Below the pieces are notes generated by a model. That model was not told the DNA's origin, did not search any database, and was given only the letters and a program-made list of their open reading frames with translations. The position numbers were made by a program, and so were the translations under genes. From Bacillota bacterium (lineage in GTDB: Bacteria > Bacillota > Clostridia > Clostridiales > Clostridiaceae), in contig JAUZPI010000010.1 in assembly GCA_030706015.1 (NCBI GenBank), forward strand, positions 1 through 64,000: DNA of 64,000 nt, in the 5' to 3' direction. Positions 33,538 to 43,105 of the stretch are shown in pieces (within the stretch, counting starts at the first letter, position 1; each line of letters begins with the position of its first letter).

Positions 33538-34110
33538 ATGAAATTAATTTTAGCATCTGCTTCAGCAAGAAGGCAAGAATTACTAAAAAGAATTACAGAG
33601 AACTTTAAGATTATAGTAAGCGATTTTGATGAGGATAAGGTAAGTTTTTGCGGGGATTTTCAAGATTATGTAATAGCTCTTGCTAAGGGTAAAGCTCAGC
33701 AGGTTGCTTTAGGGCAAAATGATGAGGCTTTAGTAATTGGCTGCGATACTATCGTAGCAATAAATGATAGAGTTCTTGGAAAACCTAAGGATAAGCAAGA
33801 TGCATATAATATGCTAAAATTATTAAGTGGTAATACTCATAAAGTTTATTCTGGAATAGCAATTATAAATACTGCTACCAGCCAAGTACTAACAGATTAT
33901 GCAGTAACTGAAGTGAAGTTTTCATCAATTTCTGATGAGGAAATTTGGAACTACATCGAAAGTGGCGATCCAATGGATAAGGCAGGGGCATATGGTATTC
34001 AAGGAAAAGCAGCTATTTTTATAGAAGAAATACATGGGTGTTACTACAATGTAGTGGGTCTTCCTTTAAATAAATTATATAATATGTTAGATTACAAAAA
34101 CATACACTGA
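33538..34110 (+). CDS. maf: Maf-like nucleotide pyrophosphatase
   Basis: A 190-residue protein opening with the Maf signature LILASASARRQELLKRI. ALVIGCDTIV, DKQDAYNMLKLLSGNTHKVYSG and ESGDPMDKAGAYGIQG are further family motifs. Family knowledge: hydrolyses dTTP, UTP or modified nucleoside triphosphates to monophosphates, sanitising the pool. In Bacillus its overexpression blocks septum formation. It sits in the conserved maf-radC-mreBCD order. The ATG directly follows the previous gene with GGAAGTGAAATT as site. Confidence 0.95.
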   Translation: MKLILASASARRQELLKRITENFKIIVSDFDEDKVSFCGDFQDYVIALAKGKAQQVALGQNDEALVIGCDTIVAINDRVLGKPKDKQDAYNMLKLLSGNTHKVYSGIAIINTATSQVLTDYAVTEVKFSSISDEEIWNYIESGDPMDKAGAYGIQGKAAIFIEEIHGCYYNVVGLPLNKLYNMLDYKNIH

Positions 34111-34152
34111 TTTTATTGGGATGGGGATAAATCTATATAAGGGGAATAATTA

Positions 34153-34839
34153 ATGAATAGGTTAATGAAAATTATAGATTTACCCGAAAGTGAAAGGCCT
34201 AGAGAGAGGTTGTTAAGATATGGCGCAGAAGGAATTTCTAATAGTGAACTTTTAGCCATAGTTTTAAGAACAGGAAGCAAAAATGAAGACATAATAAGCT
34301 TGGCAAATAGGCTTATTACATTAAATAAAGGGTTAAATGGGCTATTGACCGCATCTATAAGTGAATTGTTAAATATTGACGGCATTGGACCTACTAAGGC
34401 GGCTCAGATAATAGCTATCGGGGAATTGTCGAAGAGGTTTAGAACATTTAGGTCTGGAGACGAATATAAAATTTCTAGACCAAAGGATGCAGCAGATTTA
34501 CTGATGGAAGAAATGAGAACTCTTTCAAAAGAGCATCTGAAAGTTATGCTGCTTAATACAAAAAATAATGTAATAAAGGTTTGTGATGTATCTATGGGCA
34601 GCTTGAATTCTTCTATCGTACACCCTAGGGAAGTGTTTTATGAGGCTATTTCAAATCATAGTGCATCTATTGTTGTGTGTCATAATCATCCCTCGGGAGA
34701 TCCTTCTCCAAGCAGTGAGGATATTAATGTAACCATAAGGCTTAAGGAGTGTGGAAGGCTCCTTGGAATTGAATTATTAGATCACATAATAATTGGCAAT
34801 GGTACTTACATAAGTTTGAAGGAAAAAGGAATTTTGTGA
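34153..34839 (+). CDS. radC: RadC family protein (JAB1/MPN deubiquitinase-like fold)
   Basis: A 228-residue protein. The N-terminal UPF0758 helical region contains a helix-hairpin-helix (LLNIDGIGPTKAAQIIAIGEL). The C-terminal JAMM-type metal site is VCHNHPSGDPSPSSED (HxHx7D). Despite its name the family has no proven repair function in Firmicutes. The JAMM residues are complete. Its place between maf and mreB is the standard one. The ATG follows AGGGGAATAATT. Confidence 0.95.
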   Translation: MNRLMKIIDLPESERPRERLLRYGAEGISNSELLAIVLRTGSKNEDIISLANRLITLNKGLNGLLTASISELLNIDGIGPTKAAQIIAIGELSKRFRTFRSGDEYKISRPKDAADLLMEEMRTLSKEHLKVMLLNTKNNVIKVCDVSMGSLNSSIVHPREVFYEAISNHSASIVVCHNHPSGDPSPSSEDINVTIRLKECGRLLGIELLDHIIIGNGTYISLKEKGIL

Positions 34840-34863
34840 GAGTTTTGAAAGGAGTTTTGATTA

Positions 34864-35871
34864 ATGAGTTTTTTTGGAATATCAAGAGATATGGGAATAG
34901 ATTTAGGGACTGCTAATACTTTAGTATATGTTAAGGGGAAGGGAATCGTATTAAGAGAACCTTCTGTTGTGGCTATAAATACAAATAATAAACAAGTTCT
35001 AGCTGTAGGTAATGATGCCAAGCAAATGATTGGTAGAACCCCAGGAAATATAGTAGCTATCAGACCTCTTAAGGATGGAGTGATTGCTGACTTTGATGAA
35101 ACTGAAAATATGCTTAGAATGTTTATAAATAAAGTAAGTTCAAAGAGTGCTTTTGCAAGTCCAAGAATAATTGTATGCTTTCCATCAGGAGTAACAGAAG
35201 TAGAGAAAAGAGCTATTGAAGAAGCAACTAGAAGTGCAGGAGCTAGATTTGTTCGTTTATTAGAAGAGCCGATGGCAGCTGCTATTGGCGCAGGATTACC
35301 TGTTGAAGAACCAACTGGAAGCATGGTTGTTGATATCGGAGGCGGTACTACAGAAGTTGCTGTTATCTCACTAGGTGGCATAGTTACAAGCAAGTCTTTA
35401 AGAATAGCTGGGGATGAACTGGATCACGCGATTATCAATCACATTAAGAAAGAATATAATCTTATGATTGGTGAAAGAACTGCTGAAAATGTTAAGATGC
35501 AGCTAGGTTCAGCTTACAAAATTTCAGATGAAGAAGAAACTATGCAAATTAAAGGAAGGGATTTAATATCTGGTCTTCCTAAAAATATAAACATTAATGA
35601 AAGTGAAGTTAGAGAAGCTTTAAAAGAGCCTGTTGCGGCAATAATTGAAGCTATAAAATTAACCCTTGAAAAGACTCCGCCAGAACTTGCGTCTGATATT
35701 ATGGACAAAGGAATAATGCTTACAGGTGGAGGAGCGTTATTGAAAGGATTAGACAGCTTAATAAACAAAGAAACCCACATGCCTGTTCATATTGCTGAAT
35801 CACCTCTTGATTGTGTAGCTTTAGGTGCTGGTAAAGCACTAGAACATATAGATAAATTAGGCAATAACTAA
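34864..35871 (+). CDS. mreB: Rod-shape-determining actin homologue MreB
   Basis: A 335-residue actin-fold ATPase. The phosphate-1 loop is DLGTANTLVYVKGKGIV, phosphate-2 is VVDIGGGTTEVAVISLGG and the adenosine motif is GIMLTGGGALLKGLD. It forms membrane-bound filaments that orient cell-wall synthesis through MreC, MreD, RodA and PBP2, all of which follow here. AAAGGAG precedes the ATG. An 8-bp gap to mreC indicates cotranscription and translational coupling. Confidence 0.98.
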   Translation: MSFFGISRDMGIDLGTANTLVYVKGKGIVLREPSVVAINTNNKQVLAVGNDAKQMIGRTPGNIVAIRPLKDGVIADFDETENMLRMFINKVSSKSAFASPRIIVCFPSGVTEVEKRAIEEATRSAGARFVRLLEEPMAAAIGAGLPVEEPTGSMVVDIGGGTTEVAVISLGGIVTSKSLRIAGDELDHAIINHIKKEYNLMIGERTAENVKMQLGSAYKISDEEETMQIKGRDLISGLPKNININESEVREALKEPVAAIIEAIKLTLEKTPPELASDIMDKGIMLTGGGALLKGLDSLINKETHMPVHIAESPLDCVALGAGKALEHIDKLGNN

Positions 35872-35879
35872 GGCAAAAT

Positions 35880-36737
35880 ATGAAACTATTTAAAAATAAA
35901 CTGGCAGTAACTGTTATTGTTCTGTCAGTTAGCTTTTTGATACTAATTGGCTACAGTGTAAAGAGAGAACAGGGTTCAGTTGTTGAAAATGGTGTGGGTG
36001 TTACTTTGAATTCCTTTCAAGGAATAATATATAAAGCAGTTAGCGGTGCTAAAGATTCACTTAGCTTTATTACACATTTTAGTGAAGTGAAAAAAGAAAA
36101 CGAAGAACTCAAAAAAGAAATTTCAGAAATGAACAGCAAGGTTTCGGCTTATGATACTCTTGAAAAAGAAAATAAAAACCTTAGAGCGGCCCTTGATTTT
36201 AAGGAGCAGCGTTCAGAATTTAATTTTATTGGCTGCGACATAATTGGAAAAAGCGGAAATGACGTACTAGATCAATTTACTATAAATAGAGGTAAAAATG
36301 ATGGAATTGCTATAGGGATGGCAGTAACAACACAAGAAGGGCTTGTGGGCCAAGTTACAGCAGTTTATGCAAATTACTCAATAGTACAGTCTTTGGCAAA
36401 TGAAAACATAGAAGTTGGAGCACTTGTTCAAGAAACCAGAGATAGCGGTATTGTTAAAGGATTTAAGGATAATAATAAAGAATTTCTTGCAAAGATATAT
36501 TATCTGCCAAGAACATCCAATATACAAAAAGGAAATGTAATTTTGACAGGCGCTGGAACTATATATCCAAATAATATTAGAATAGGTGAAGTTATTGATG
36601 TTCAGGAAGATAGCGGAAAGGTTATGAAGGTTGCTACCATTAAACCCTTTGTAGATTTTAATAAGCTTGAGGAAGTTCTCGTAGTTGTACCTAAAAACTA
36701 TGATGGGCATGAAGTTAAGTATGATGCTAGTAAGTAA
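35880..36737 (+). CDS. mreC: Rod-shape-determining protein MreC
   Basis: A 285-residue protein with an N-terminal transmembrane helix (~7-25), a coiled coil (~65-110: KKENEELKKEISEMNSKV) and the extracytoplasmic beta-barrel domain. The MreC hallmark is VTTQEGLVGQVTAVYANYSIV with RIGEVIDV later. It links MreB filaments to the outer synthases. It starts 8 bp after mreB. Confidence 0.96.
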   Translation: MKLFKNKLAVTVIVLSVSFLILIGYSVKREQGSVVENGVGVTLNSFQGIIYKAVSGAKDSLSFITHFSEVKKENEELKKEISEMNSKVSAYDTLEKENKNLRAALDFKEQRSEFNFIGCDIIGKSGNDVLDQFTINRGKNDGIAIGMAVTTQEGLVGQVTAVYANYSIVQSLANENIEVGALVQETRDSGIVKGFKDNNKEFLAKIYYLPRTSNIQKGNVILTGAGTIYPNNIRIGEVIDVQEDSGKVMKVATIKPFVDFNKLEEVLVVVPKNYDGHEVKYDASK

Positions 36738-36758
36738 TTTCTGGGGTGGTAATATGAA

Positions 36759-37250
36759 ATGAAGAAAAAATTAATGTTAGCTTTTTTATTAATTTTATTT
36801 TTAGTGTTGGATAATTCTTTTATACCGTTTTTTGCAGTAAGAGGATATTACCCAAGCCTACTTTTTGTTTTCGCTATATGCTATTCCATTATAAATGAAG
36901 ACTGGTCAGGACTTTGGATTGGAATGTTTTCAGGAATGCTTCAAGACTTGTATTTTTTTAAGGGCTTTGGTGTTAATACTTTCCTAAATATACTTTTATG
37001 TGTAACAGCGGCTCAGGTAGGGAAAAGTTTATTTAAAGAAAAGTCATTAATCCCTATAATTACAGTATTTATTTTAACAGTAGTTAAGGGGGTAGGCATA
37101 TTTACAGTTTTATACATGTTGGGAGTATATTCACATATAGAAGTAGCACTATTTAATGGCGTTTACAATTTAGTTATTGCAGTGATAATGTACAGAAGAG
37201 TGTATAATCTATGCCAAAAGCCTTATATGATGAAAACGTGGAAGTTCTAG
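36759..37250 (+). CDS. mreD: Rod-shape-determining protein MreD
   Basis: A hydrophobic 163-residue protein with four to six membrane helices. It has the typical AFLLILFLVLDNSFIPFF start and the SGMLQDLYFFKGFGVNT loop (MreD G..QD). A two-codon frame, ATG AAA TGA, lies at 36754-36762 and its stop overlaps this ATG (ATGA). The site GGGGTGG serves both. MreD completes the MreBCD complex. Confidence 0.93.
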   Translation: MKKKLMLAFLLILFLVLDNSFIPFFAVRGYYPSLLFVFAICYSIINEDWSGLWIGMFSGMLQDLYFFKGFGVNTFLNILLCVTAAQVGKSLFKEKSLIPIITVFILTVVKGVGIFTVLYMLGVYSHIEVALFNGVYNLVIAVIMYRRVYNLCQKPYMMKTWKF

Positions 37251-37263
37251 GAAGGATGATTAA

Positions 37264-40011
37264 ATGAAAGGAAAGAAGAGTAAACCCAGTAAGAAATTAT
37301 TTAACAGATATACTGCTTTAGGTGTCATTTTAATGTTACTAATCTCTGGATTGGCCTCAAAGCTAATTGTGTTGCAAGTTGTGAATGCTCAACAGTATGA
37401 AGAAACTGCAAATAACAAATCTCATAAATTAATTAGTGAACCTGCATCAAGAGGGGTTATAGTGGACAAGAATGGAACAGAACTTGCAACCAATGTCCCA
37501 AGTTATATGCTTGTATTCACCGAAACAGAAGACAGTGATAAGAGTTTTTTTGAAACAATGCCTCAGGTTTTTAAAATACTTGATGATAACGGTGAGAGTC
37601 AGGTGGATGATTTTGAGCTGAAAATTAATCCTTTTAGATTTGAATTTAAAAGTGATGATCCAGCAGTAAGAAAGAACTGGGAATTGAGATTCAAAAAAGA
37701 TAGAGGGCTAGATGAAGAGATTGTACGAAAGCTTTATAAAGGTAAAACTGCCAGTGAATTGACTGATGCACAAAAAAAGGTAGTGGATGATGAGCTTCTA
37801 AAGTTAACACCTGAAGAAACCTATAATAGGCTTTTAACTCAATACGGACTTACAGGTAAAGACAGCAGTGGTAAAGTAGTAGGAGAGGATTTAACAAAGA
37901 AATATTCTCCTGAAGAGGTAAGAAGACTTCTGGTTATAAAAGATGCTGTGAAAATGGAGAGTTTCTCTGGTTATAAACCCGTTACTATAGCTGCAAATAT
38001 TAAGCAGTCAACAGCATTTATTTTCCTTCAAAAATTAAGCTCACTGCCAGGTATTGATGTGCAAGTACAGCCTATAAGAAATTATCCTTTGGGTACTTTG
38101 GCTTCAAATGTCCTTGGATATATATCCAAAATAAATCCATCTCAGCAGGAAAAGTATGAAGAAAAGGGTTATGATGTAAGTACTGATTATGTAGGTACTT
38201 CAGGAATTGAAGCTGCTTTCGAGGACAGGCTAAAGGGAGCAAAAGGTGGAAAAATAGTTGAGGTAAATAAATCAGGCAGAACTATTAATGAACTAGCCCA
38301 GAAGTTACCTGCACAGGGACAAAAAATTCAGCTTACAATAGACAAGGATGTTCAGTATGCTGCTGAACAAGCTTTAGATAGAACTATGGCAAGCTTAAGA
38401 GCCCAGGGTATTACGCACGATGATGGTGGTAGTAATAATATGACAAATGCCACTAGAGGAGCTGCTGTATGTATTGATGTTAAAACAGGAGCAGTTTTAG
38501 CTTTGGCAAGCAGGCCAGGCTTTAATCCAAATGATTTTGCAGACCCGAGAGGATTAACCAGTGATGAGATTACTAAGTATTTTAACCCAGATTATGAGGC
38601 TTTTGGAAAGTCCAAGGGGTATGACCAGCAAAGAATAAATGAGTTATTTCCAGTAGATACAAGTATACAAGGGAATACTACTATAAGAAAAGATAAGTAT
38701 GATCTTATTGCAAAACCATTATATAACTATGCAACTTTTTCTTTAACTCCACCGGGGTCTACCTTTAAACCTCTTACAGCAATTGCTGGCTTAGAGAGTG
38801 GAGTAGTTACAAAGGATACCACAGTGGATGATGAGGGTTTCTTCAATGATGGGAAAGGTTTTAAGACTGAATTTAAGTCTGATGGTGTACATGGTGTTGT
38901 AAATCTAGTAAGCGCTATTGGAGTTTCCAGTAATCCATATTTTATGAGAGTAGGTCAGCTTTTAAGAAGTCAATATGGCGATGATAAACTTGCAGACTAT
39001 GCTTGGAAATTTGGTTTAGGAGTTAAACCTAATTCAGGGGTAAAACCCAGCACAGGAATAGAAATTCCAGAGAACTTTGGTCAAGTTTTTAATTCTTGGT
39101 CAGCTAAAAATATGTATGCAACTCAATATTTATATGCCACTATGGAGGCATTAAAAAATGGAAAAGAACCCAATAAGGGTGCTAGCTGCACTCCAATTGA
39201 TTTGTATGAACATGACAGTGATAGTTCTGATGTTAAAAGCTTGAAATCACAAATTAAAGATATGGTTCGCAGCTCAATAAAAGATGGTAATTTTGATAAG
39301 GATAAGGCTCAATATAAAACCCTTATCACTAATTTGATAAAAGCAGATCCACAGTATAGTGGAAAGAATATTGGAGATACTCAGATTAATAATATTCTAC
39401 AGTTAATATACAATGTTGCAATTTCTACAGGTCATTATCAGACTAATATGGGAACAAATATATATAACGCTTCTATAGGTCAAGGTATGGATCAGTTTAC
39501 TCCACTTCAGCTTGCAAATTATATTGCAACAATTGTTAATGGCGGAAATAGATATAAAGTACATTTAGTAGATAAGATATACGATGCTGATGGAAAAAAT
39601 GTATTAGTAGATAACAGCAAGCCAGAGATTGTGGAACAAACTGGCATTTCTCAAGCAACAATTGAAGCAGTAAAAGAAGGGATGCATGAGGTTGTTAATT
39701 CACAAGATGGTACAGCTAATAAAGTATTCCAGGGGTTTCCTATTGATACTGCTGGTAAAACTGGTACAGCAACTTACAGTTCGAAAGAGATTCAGGACTC
39801 AGTTGGCAGAAGTTCTTTCGGTGTGTATGTAGGATTTGCACCATATGATAATCCACAAATAGCTGTTGCTGTAGTAATTTTTGACGCTGCTTATGGTGCA
39901 AATGCGGCACCAGTAGCAAAAGCAATGTATGAAGCATATTTTCAGGACGAGTTAAAGACTAAATATAACTATCAGTTACCTGATTACGTAACCGCACAAA
40001 CAGAAAATTAG
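37264..40011 (+). CDS. mrdA: Penicillin-binding protein 2 (class B transpeptidase), first copy
   Basis: A 915-residue protein with one N-terminal membrane helix (~17-38), a PBP dimerisation domain (~55-330) and a transpeptidase domain. The active-site motifs are PPGSTFKPL with Ser499, SSN near 554 and GKTGTA near 831. It is about 280 residues longer than E. coli PBP2. Extra material lies in the N-terminal domain (~120-215, charged helices) and between SSN and KTG (~640-720), as in clostridial members. It cross-links lateral-wall peptidoglycan with RodA. It is the last gene of the mreBCD unit and is closed by the terminator at 40021. Confidence 0.95.
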   Translation: MKGKKSKPSKKLFNRYTALGVILMLLISGLASKLIVLQVVNAQQYEETANNKSHKLISEPASRGVIVDKNGTELATNVPSYMLVFTETEDSDKSFFETMPQVFKILDDNGESQVDDFELKINPFRFEFKSDDPAVRKNWELRFKKDRGLDEEIVRKLYKGKTASELTDAQKKVVDDELLKLTPEETYNRLLTQYGLTGKDSSGKVVGEDLTKKYSPEEVRRLLVIKDAVKMESFSGYKPVTIAANIKQSTAFIFLQKLSSLPGIDVQVQPIRNYPLGTLASNVLGYISKINPSQQEKYEEKGYDVSTDYVGTSGIEAAFEDRLKGAKGGKIVEVNKSGRTINELAQKLPAQGQKIQLTIDKDVQYAAEQALDRTMASLRAQGITHDDGGSNNMTNATRGAAVCIDVKTGAVLALASRPGFNPNDFADPRGLTSDEITKYFNPDYEAFGKSKGYDQQRINELFPVDTSIQGNTTIRKDKYDLIAKPLYNYATFSLTPPGSTFKPLTAIAGLESGVVTKDTTVDDEGFFNDGKGFKTEFKSDGVHGVVNLVSAIGVSSNPYFMRVGQLLRSQYGDDKLADYAWKFGLGVKPNSGVKPSTGIEIPENFGQVFNSWSAKNMYATQYLYATMEALKNGKEPNKGASCTPIDLYEHDSDSSDVKSLKSQIKDMVRSSIKDGNFDKDKAQYKTLITNLIKADPQYSGKNIGDTQINNILQLIYNVAISTGHYQTNMGTNIYNASIGQGMDQFTPLQLANYIATIVNGGNRYKVHLVDKIYDADGKNVLVDNSKPEIVEQTGISQATIEAVKEGMHEVVNSQDGTANKVFQGFPIDTAGKTGTATYSSKEIQDSVGRSSFGVYVGFAPYDNPQIAVAVVIFDAAYGANAAPVAKAMYEAYFQDELKTKYNYQLPDYVTAQTEN

Positions 40012-40020
40012 TATTGAATT

Positions 40021-40051
40021 AAAACCACAACGTTAATGTTGTGGTTTTTTT
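40021..40051 (+). terminator. Terminator between the two PBP2 genes
   Basis: AAAACCACAAC (40021-40031), loop GTTAAT, GTTGTGGTTTT. The run of seven T overlaps the stem. Confidence 0.88.
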
Positions 40052-40069
40052 GGGCTATAAAAAGGTTTA

Positions 40070-40098
40070 TTGAAAGTTTAGGTAAATTCTGCTATAGT
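40070..40098 (+). promoter_or_regulatory. Own promoter of the second PBP2 gene
   Basis: TTGAAA (40070-40075), 17-bp spacer, TATAGT (40093-40098), positioned just behind the terminator of the first copy. Confidence 0.6.
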
Positions 40099-40204
40099 TT
40101 ATATGGTAAAAATTATACATTATATATAATATTGTATTTGGTTATTAATAAGATAAGGATGAATATTTAAATATTATATATTTATACAAGGAGATGGTAT
40201 CATA

Positions 40205-42937
40205 TTGTTAGTAAATAATGATGGAGATAAGAAGCCAGCAATTACAAGATATTCTTTTTTATATATAGTAACTATATTAGTTATTTTGAGTTTATTAGCA
40301 AAACTAGTAGTGCTGCAGGTAGTAGATGCTCAGGAGTATAAAGCAAATGCAAGTACTAAATCACATAAGCTTGTAAGTGAACCTGCTCCTAGGGGAATTA
40401 TAGTTGATAAAGGTGGCACAGAACTTGCTACCAATGTATTAAGTTACATGTTAATTTTTACAGAAACAGAAGAAAGTGACGCCAAGATTTTTGAAACTAT
40501 GCCTACGGTATTTAAGATATTGGATGAAAATGGTGAAGGCCAAAGAGATGATTTTGAATTGAAGATAAATCCCTATAGATTTGAGTTTAATAGCAGTAAT
40601 CCAACAGAACTTAGAAACTTAGAACTAAGATTTAAAAAAGACAGAGGATTGGATGAAGAAATTATACATAGACTTTATAAGAACAAGACTTTTAATGAAT
40701 TAAATAATGAACAAAAAAAGAAAGTGGATGAAGAGTTATTAAAGATTACTCCTGAGGAAACTTATAAAAAACTACTTCATAAATACGACATAATTGGCAA
40801 GAAGGATGGCAGCGGAAAAGTTGCAATTGAAGATTTAACTAAAAAGTATTCTCCAGAAGAAGTGAGAAGGCTGCTTGTAGTTAAGGATGAAATAAAGATG
40901 GGAAGTTTTTCAGGGTACAAACCAGTAATAATTGCAGCAGACATAAAAAAGGAAACAGCTTTTACTATCCTTCAAAAAGCCAGTACCCTGCCTGGAATAG
41001 ATATACAGATACAACCTATGAGGAAATATCCTTATGGTCAATTAGCCTCTAGTGTCTTAGGATATATATCTAAGGTTAATTCACCGAAGCTTGAAGAAAA
41101 AGGCTATGATACTAGCACAGATTATATGGGGGTTTCTGGCATCGAAGGAGTTTATGAAGATAGATTAAAAGGAGAAAAAGGCGGAAAATTAGTTGAGGTA
41201 AATAAATCCGGCAGGACTATAAATGAACTAGCGCAGAAACAATCTCATCAAGGACAGAAAATTCAGCTTACTATAGATAAAGATATACAAAATGCAGGAG
41301 AAATAGCCTTTGACAAAACAGCTGCCAGTTTAAGAGCTATGGGGAAGAATGAGGATGATGGAGGTATTACAGATACATCTAATGCTACAAGAGGAGCCGC
41401 ACTTTGTATGAATGTTAAAACTGGAGAGATTTTAGCACTTATAAGCAGACCAGGGTTTGATCCTAATGATTTTTCTGATCCTAGAGGATTGACCCAAGAG
41501 CAAATTAATAAATATTTTAGTATAGATTATACTGGATTTGCAAAACAGCATAGCTATGATGAACAAAGAATGAATGAATTATTTCCTCAAATCAAAACCA
41601 TAGAAGGAAAAAGCACTGTAAGAAAAGATACCTATGATCTACTTGCAAAACCACTGTATAATTATGCAACCTCATCTTTAATACCTCCAGGGTCTACCTT
41701 TAAGCTAGTGACAGCTATTGCTGGATTAGAGACTGGTACAATTACGTCAAATGATACGGTAGATGATAGAGGTGAGTTTGATGATGGAAACGGCTTTAAA
41801 ACAGAATTTAAATCTGATGGAAGTAATGGCACTGTAAATTTAACAAAGGCAATAGGTGTTTCTAGTAATCCATATTTTATGAAACTTGCACAGAAATTAA
41901 GAACTAAATATGGAGATGATATATTAGCTGAATATGCCTGGAAGTTTGGGTTAGGAGTAAAGCCTAGTTCTGGTGTTAAACCCTCTACAGGTATTGAAAT
42001 ATCAGAAAATTTTGGGCAAGTATATAATACATGGTCTTCTAAAAATAATTATTCTACTCAGTATTTATATGTAACAATGCAAGCACTTAAAAATGGGAAG
42101 GAGTCATCAAAAGGAGCCAGCTGCACAACTATAGATATTTATGATAGGGATGGTGACAGCGATGATGTTAAGACTACTAAAACTCAGATTAAAGCTTTAA
42201 TTAAGGATTGTATAAAAGATGGGAAGTTTGGTGACAGAAAAGCTGAATTTAAGCAACTATTTAAGGATTTAATGAATGAAGACCCCCAATATCTAGGTAA
42301 AGATATTTCAGATGTTCAAATGAATAACATACTACAGGTTATATATAATGTAGCTATTTCAGATGGTCATTTCCAATCCACTACAGGATCAAATATCTAT
42401 AATGCATCTATTGGCCAGGGTCAGGACTTCTTTACTCCTTTACAATTAGTAAGTTATTTATCTACCATTGTAAACGGAGGAACCAGGTATAAGGCACATC
42501 TTGTTAACAAAATCTATGCTGCGGATGGTAAAACAGTACTATTGGATAATAGCAAGCCTGAGGTTTTAGGTAATACGGGTATAAAGCCATCTACCGTAGA
42601 AGCATTAAAGGAAGGAATGTTGGATGCTGTAACCAATGGTACTGCAGCTCACGAATTTGATGGCTTTCCTATTCAAACTGCAGGAAAAACTGGTACTGCT
42701 ACTTATAATGATAAACAAATACAAGATTCTGTAGGCAGAAGTGCTTACGCCTTTTATGCAGGCTTTGCACCATATAATGATCCTGAAATTGCGGTTGTAG
42801 TTGTTATTTTTGACGGTGGTTATGGAAAATATGCTGCTCCTGTGGCAAGAGCAATGTATGAGGCATATTTTAAAGATAGGCTAAAAAGTCAAGGTTATCA
42901 ATTGCCGGATTATGTTAATGCAATGGAAACAAAATAG
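40205..42937 (+). CDS. Penicillin-binding protein 2 paralogue, second copy
   Basis: A 910-residue protein, colinear with the preceding PBP2 along its whole length. It has the same membrane anchor, the same long charged N-terminal insertion, PPGSTFKLV with Ser497, SSN and GKTGTA. The two are clearly a tandem duplication that has diverged. The terminator and promoter between them allow separate regulation, for example growth phase or sporulation, although no sporulation sigma site was recognised. The start is TTG 40205 with AAGGAGA about 10 nt before it; no in-frame ATG lies near. Whether it pairs with RodA or another SEDS protein is unknown. Confidence 0.92.
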   Translation: MLVNNDGDKKPAITRYSFLYIVTILVILSLLAKLVVLQVVDAQEYKANASTKSHKLVSEPAPRGIIVDKGGTELATNVLSYMLIFTETEESDAKIFETMPTVFKILDENGEGQRDDFELKINPYRFEFNSSNPTELRNLELRFKKDRGLDEEIIHRLYKNKTFNELNNEQKKKVDEELLKITPEETYKKLLHKYDIIGKKDGSGKVAIEDLTKKYSPEEVRRLLVVKDEIKMGSFSGYKPVIIAADIKKETAFTILQKASTLPGIDIQIQPMRKYPYGQLASSVLGYISKVNSPKLEEKGYDTSTDYMGVSGIEGVYEDRLKGEKGGKLVEVNKSGRTINELAQKQSHQGQKIQLTIDKDIQNAGEIAFDKTAASLRAMGKNEDDGGITDTSNATRGAALCMNVKTGEILALISRPGFDPNDFSDPRGLTQEQINKYFSIDYTGFAKQHSYDEQRMNELFPQIKTIEGKSTVRKDTYDLLAKPLYNYATSSLIPPGSTFKLVTAIAGLETGTITSNDTVDDRGEFDDGNGFKTEFKSDGSNGTVNLTKAIGVSSNPYFMKLAQKLRTKYGDDILAEYAWKFGLGVKPSSGVKPSTGIEISENFGQVYNTWSSKNNYSTQYLYVTMQALKNGKESSKGASCTTIDIYDRDGDSDDVKTTKTQIKALIKDCIKDGKFGDRKAEFKQLFKDLMNEDPQYLGKDISDVQMNNILQVIYNVAISDGHFQSTTGSNIYNASIGQGQDFFTPLQLVSYLSTIVNGGTRYKAHLVNKIYAADGKTVLLDNSKPEVLGNTGIKPSTVEALKEGMLDAVTNGTAAHEFDGFPIQTAGKTGTATYNDKQIQDSVGRSAYAFYAGFAPYNDPEIAVVVVIFDGGYGKYAAPVARAMYEAYFKDRLKSQGYQLPDYVNAMETK

Positions 42938-42954
42938 AAGATTGTAAAGAAACG

Positions 42955-42983
42955 CCTCTACTAAATTTTTAGTAGAGGTTTTT
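42955..42983 (+). terminator. Terminator after the second PBP2
   Basis: CCTCTACTAAA (42955-42965) pairs with TTTAGTAGAGG (42968-42978). Five T follow. Confidence 0.88.
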
Positions 42984-43105
42984 GTTTCATAAAATTGCTT
43001 TCCATGTTATTATTTTTTATGTAATAATAAAAAATCAGAATTAAAAGAAGGATTTTATAAAACTATGTTGAAATATAAAAGAGGCATATTTGTGGAGGTA
43101 TTATT

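Noticed and set aside
34806..35393. Minus-strand frame of 195 codons across mreB
   Set aside because: Serine/isoleucine-rich shadow of the conserved MreB phosphate loops; no start signals.
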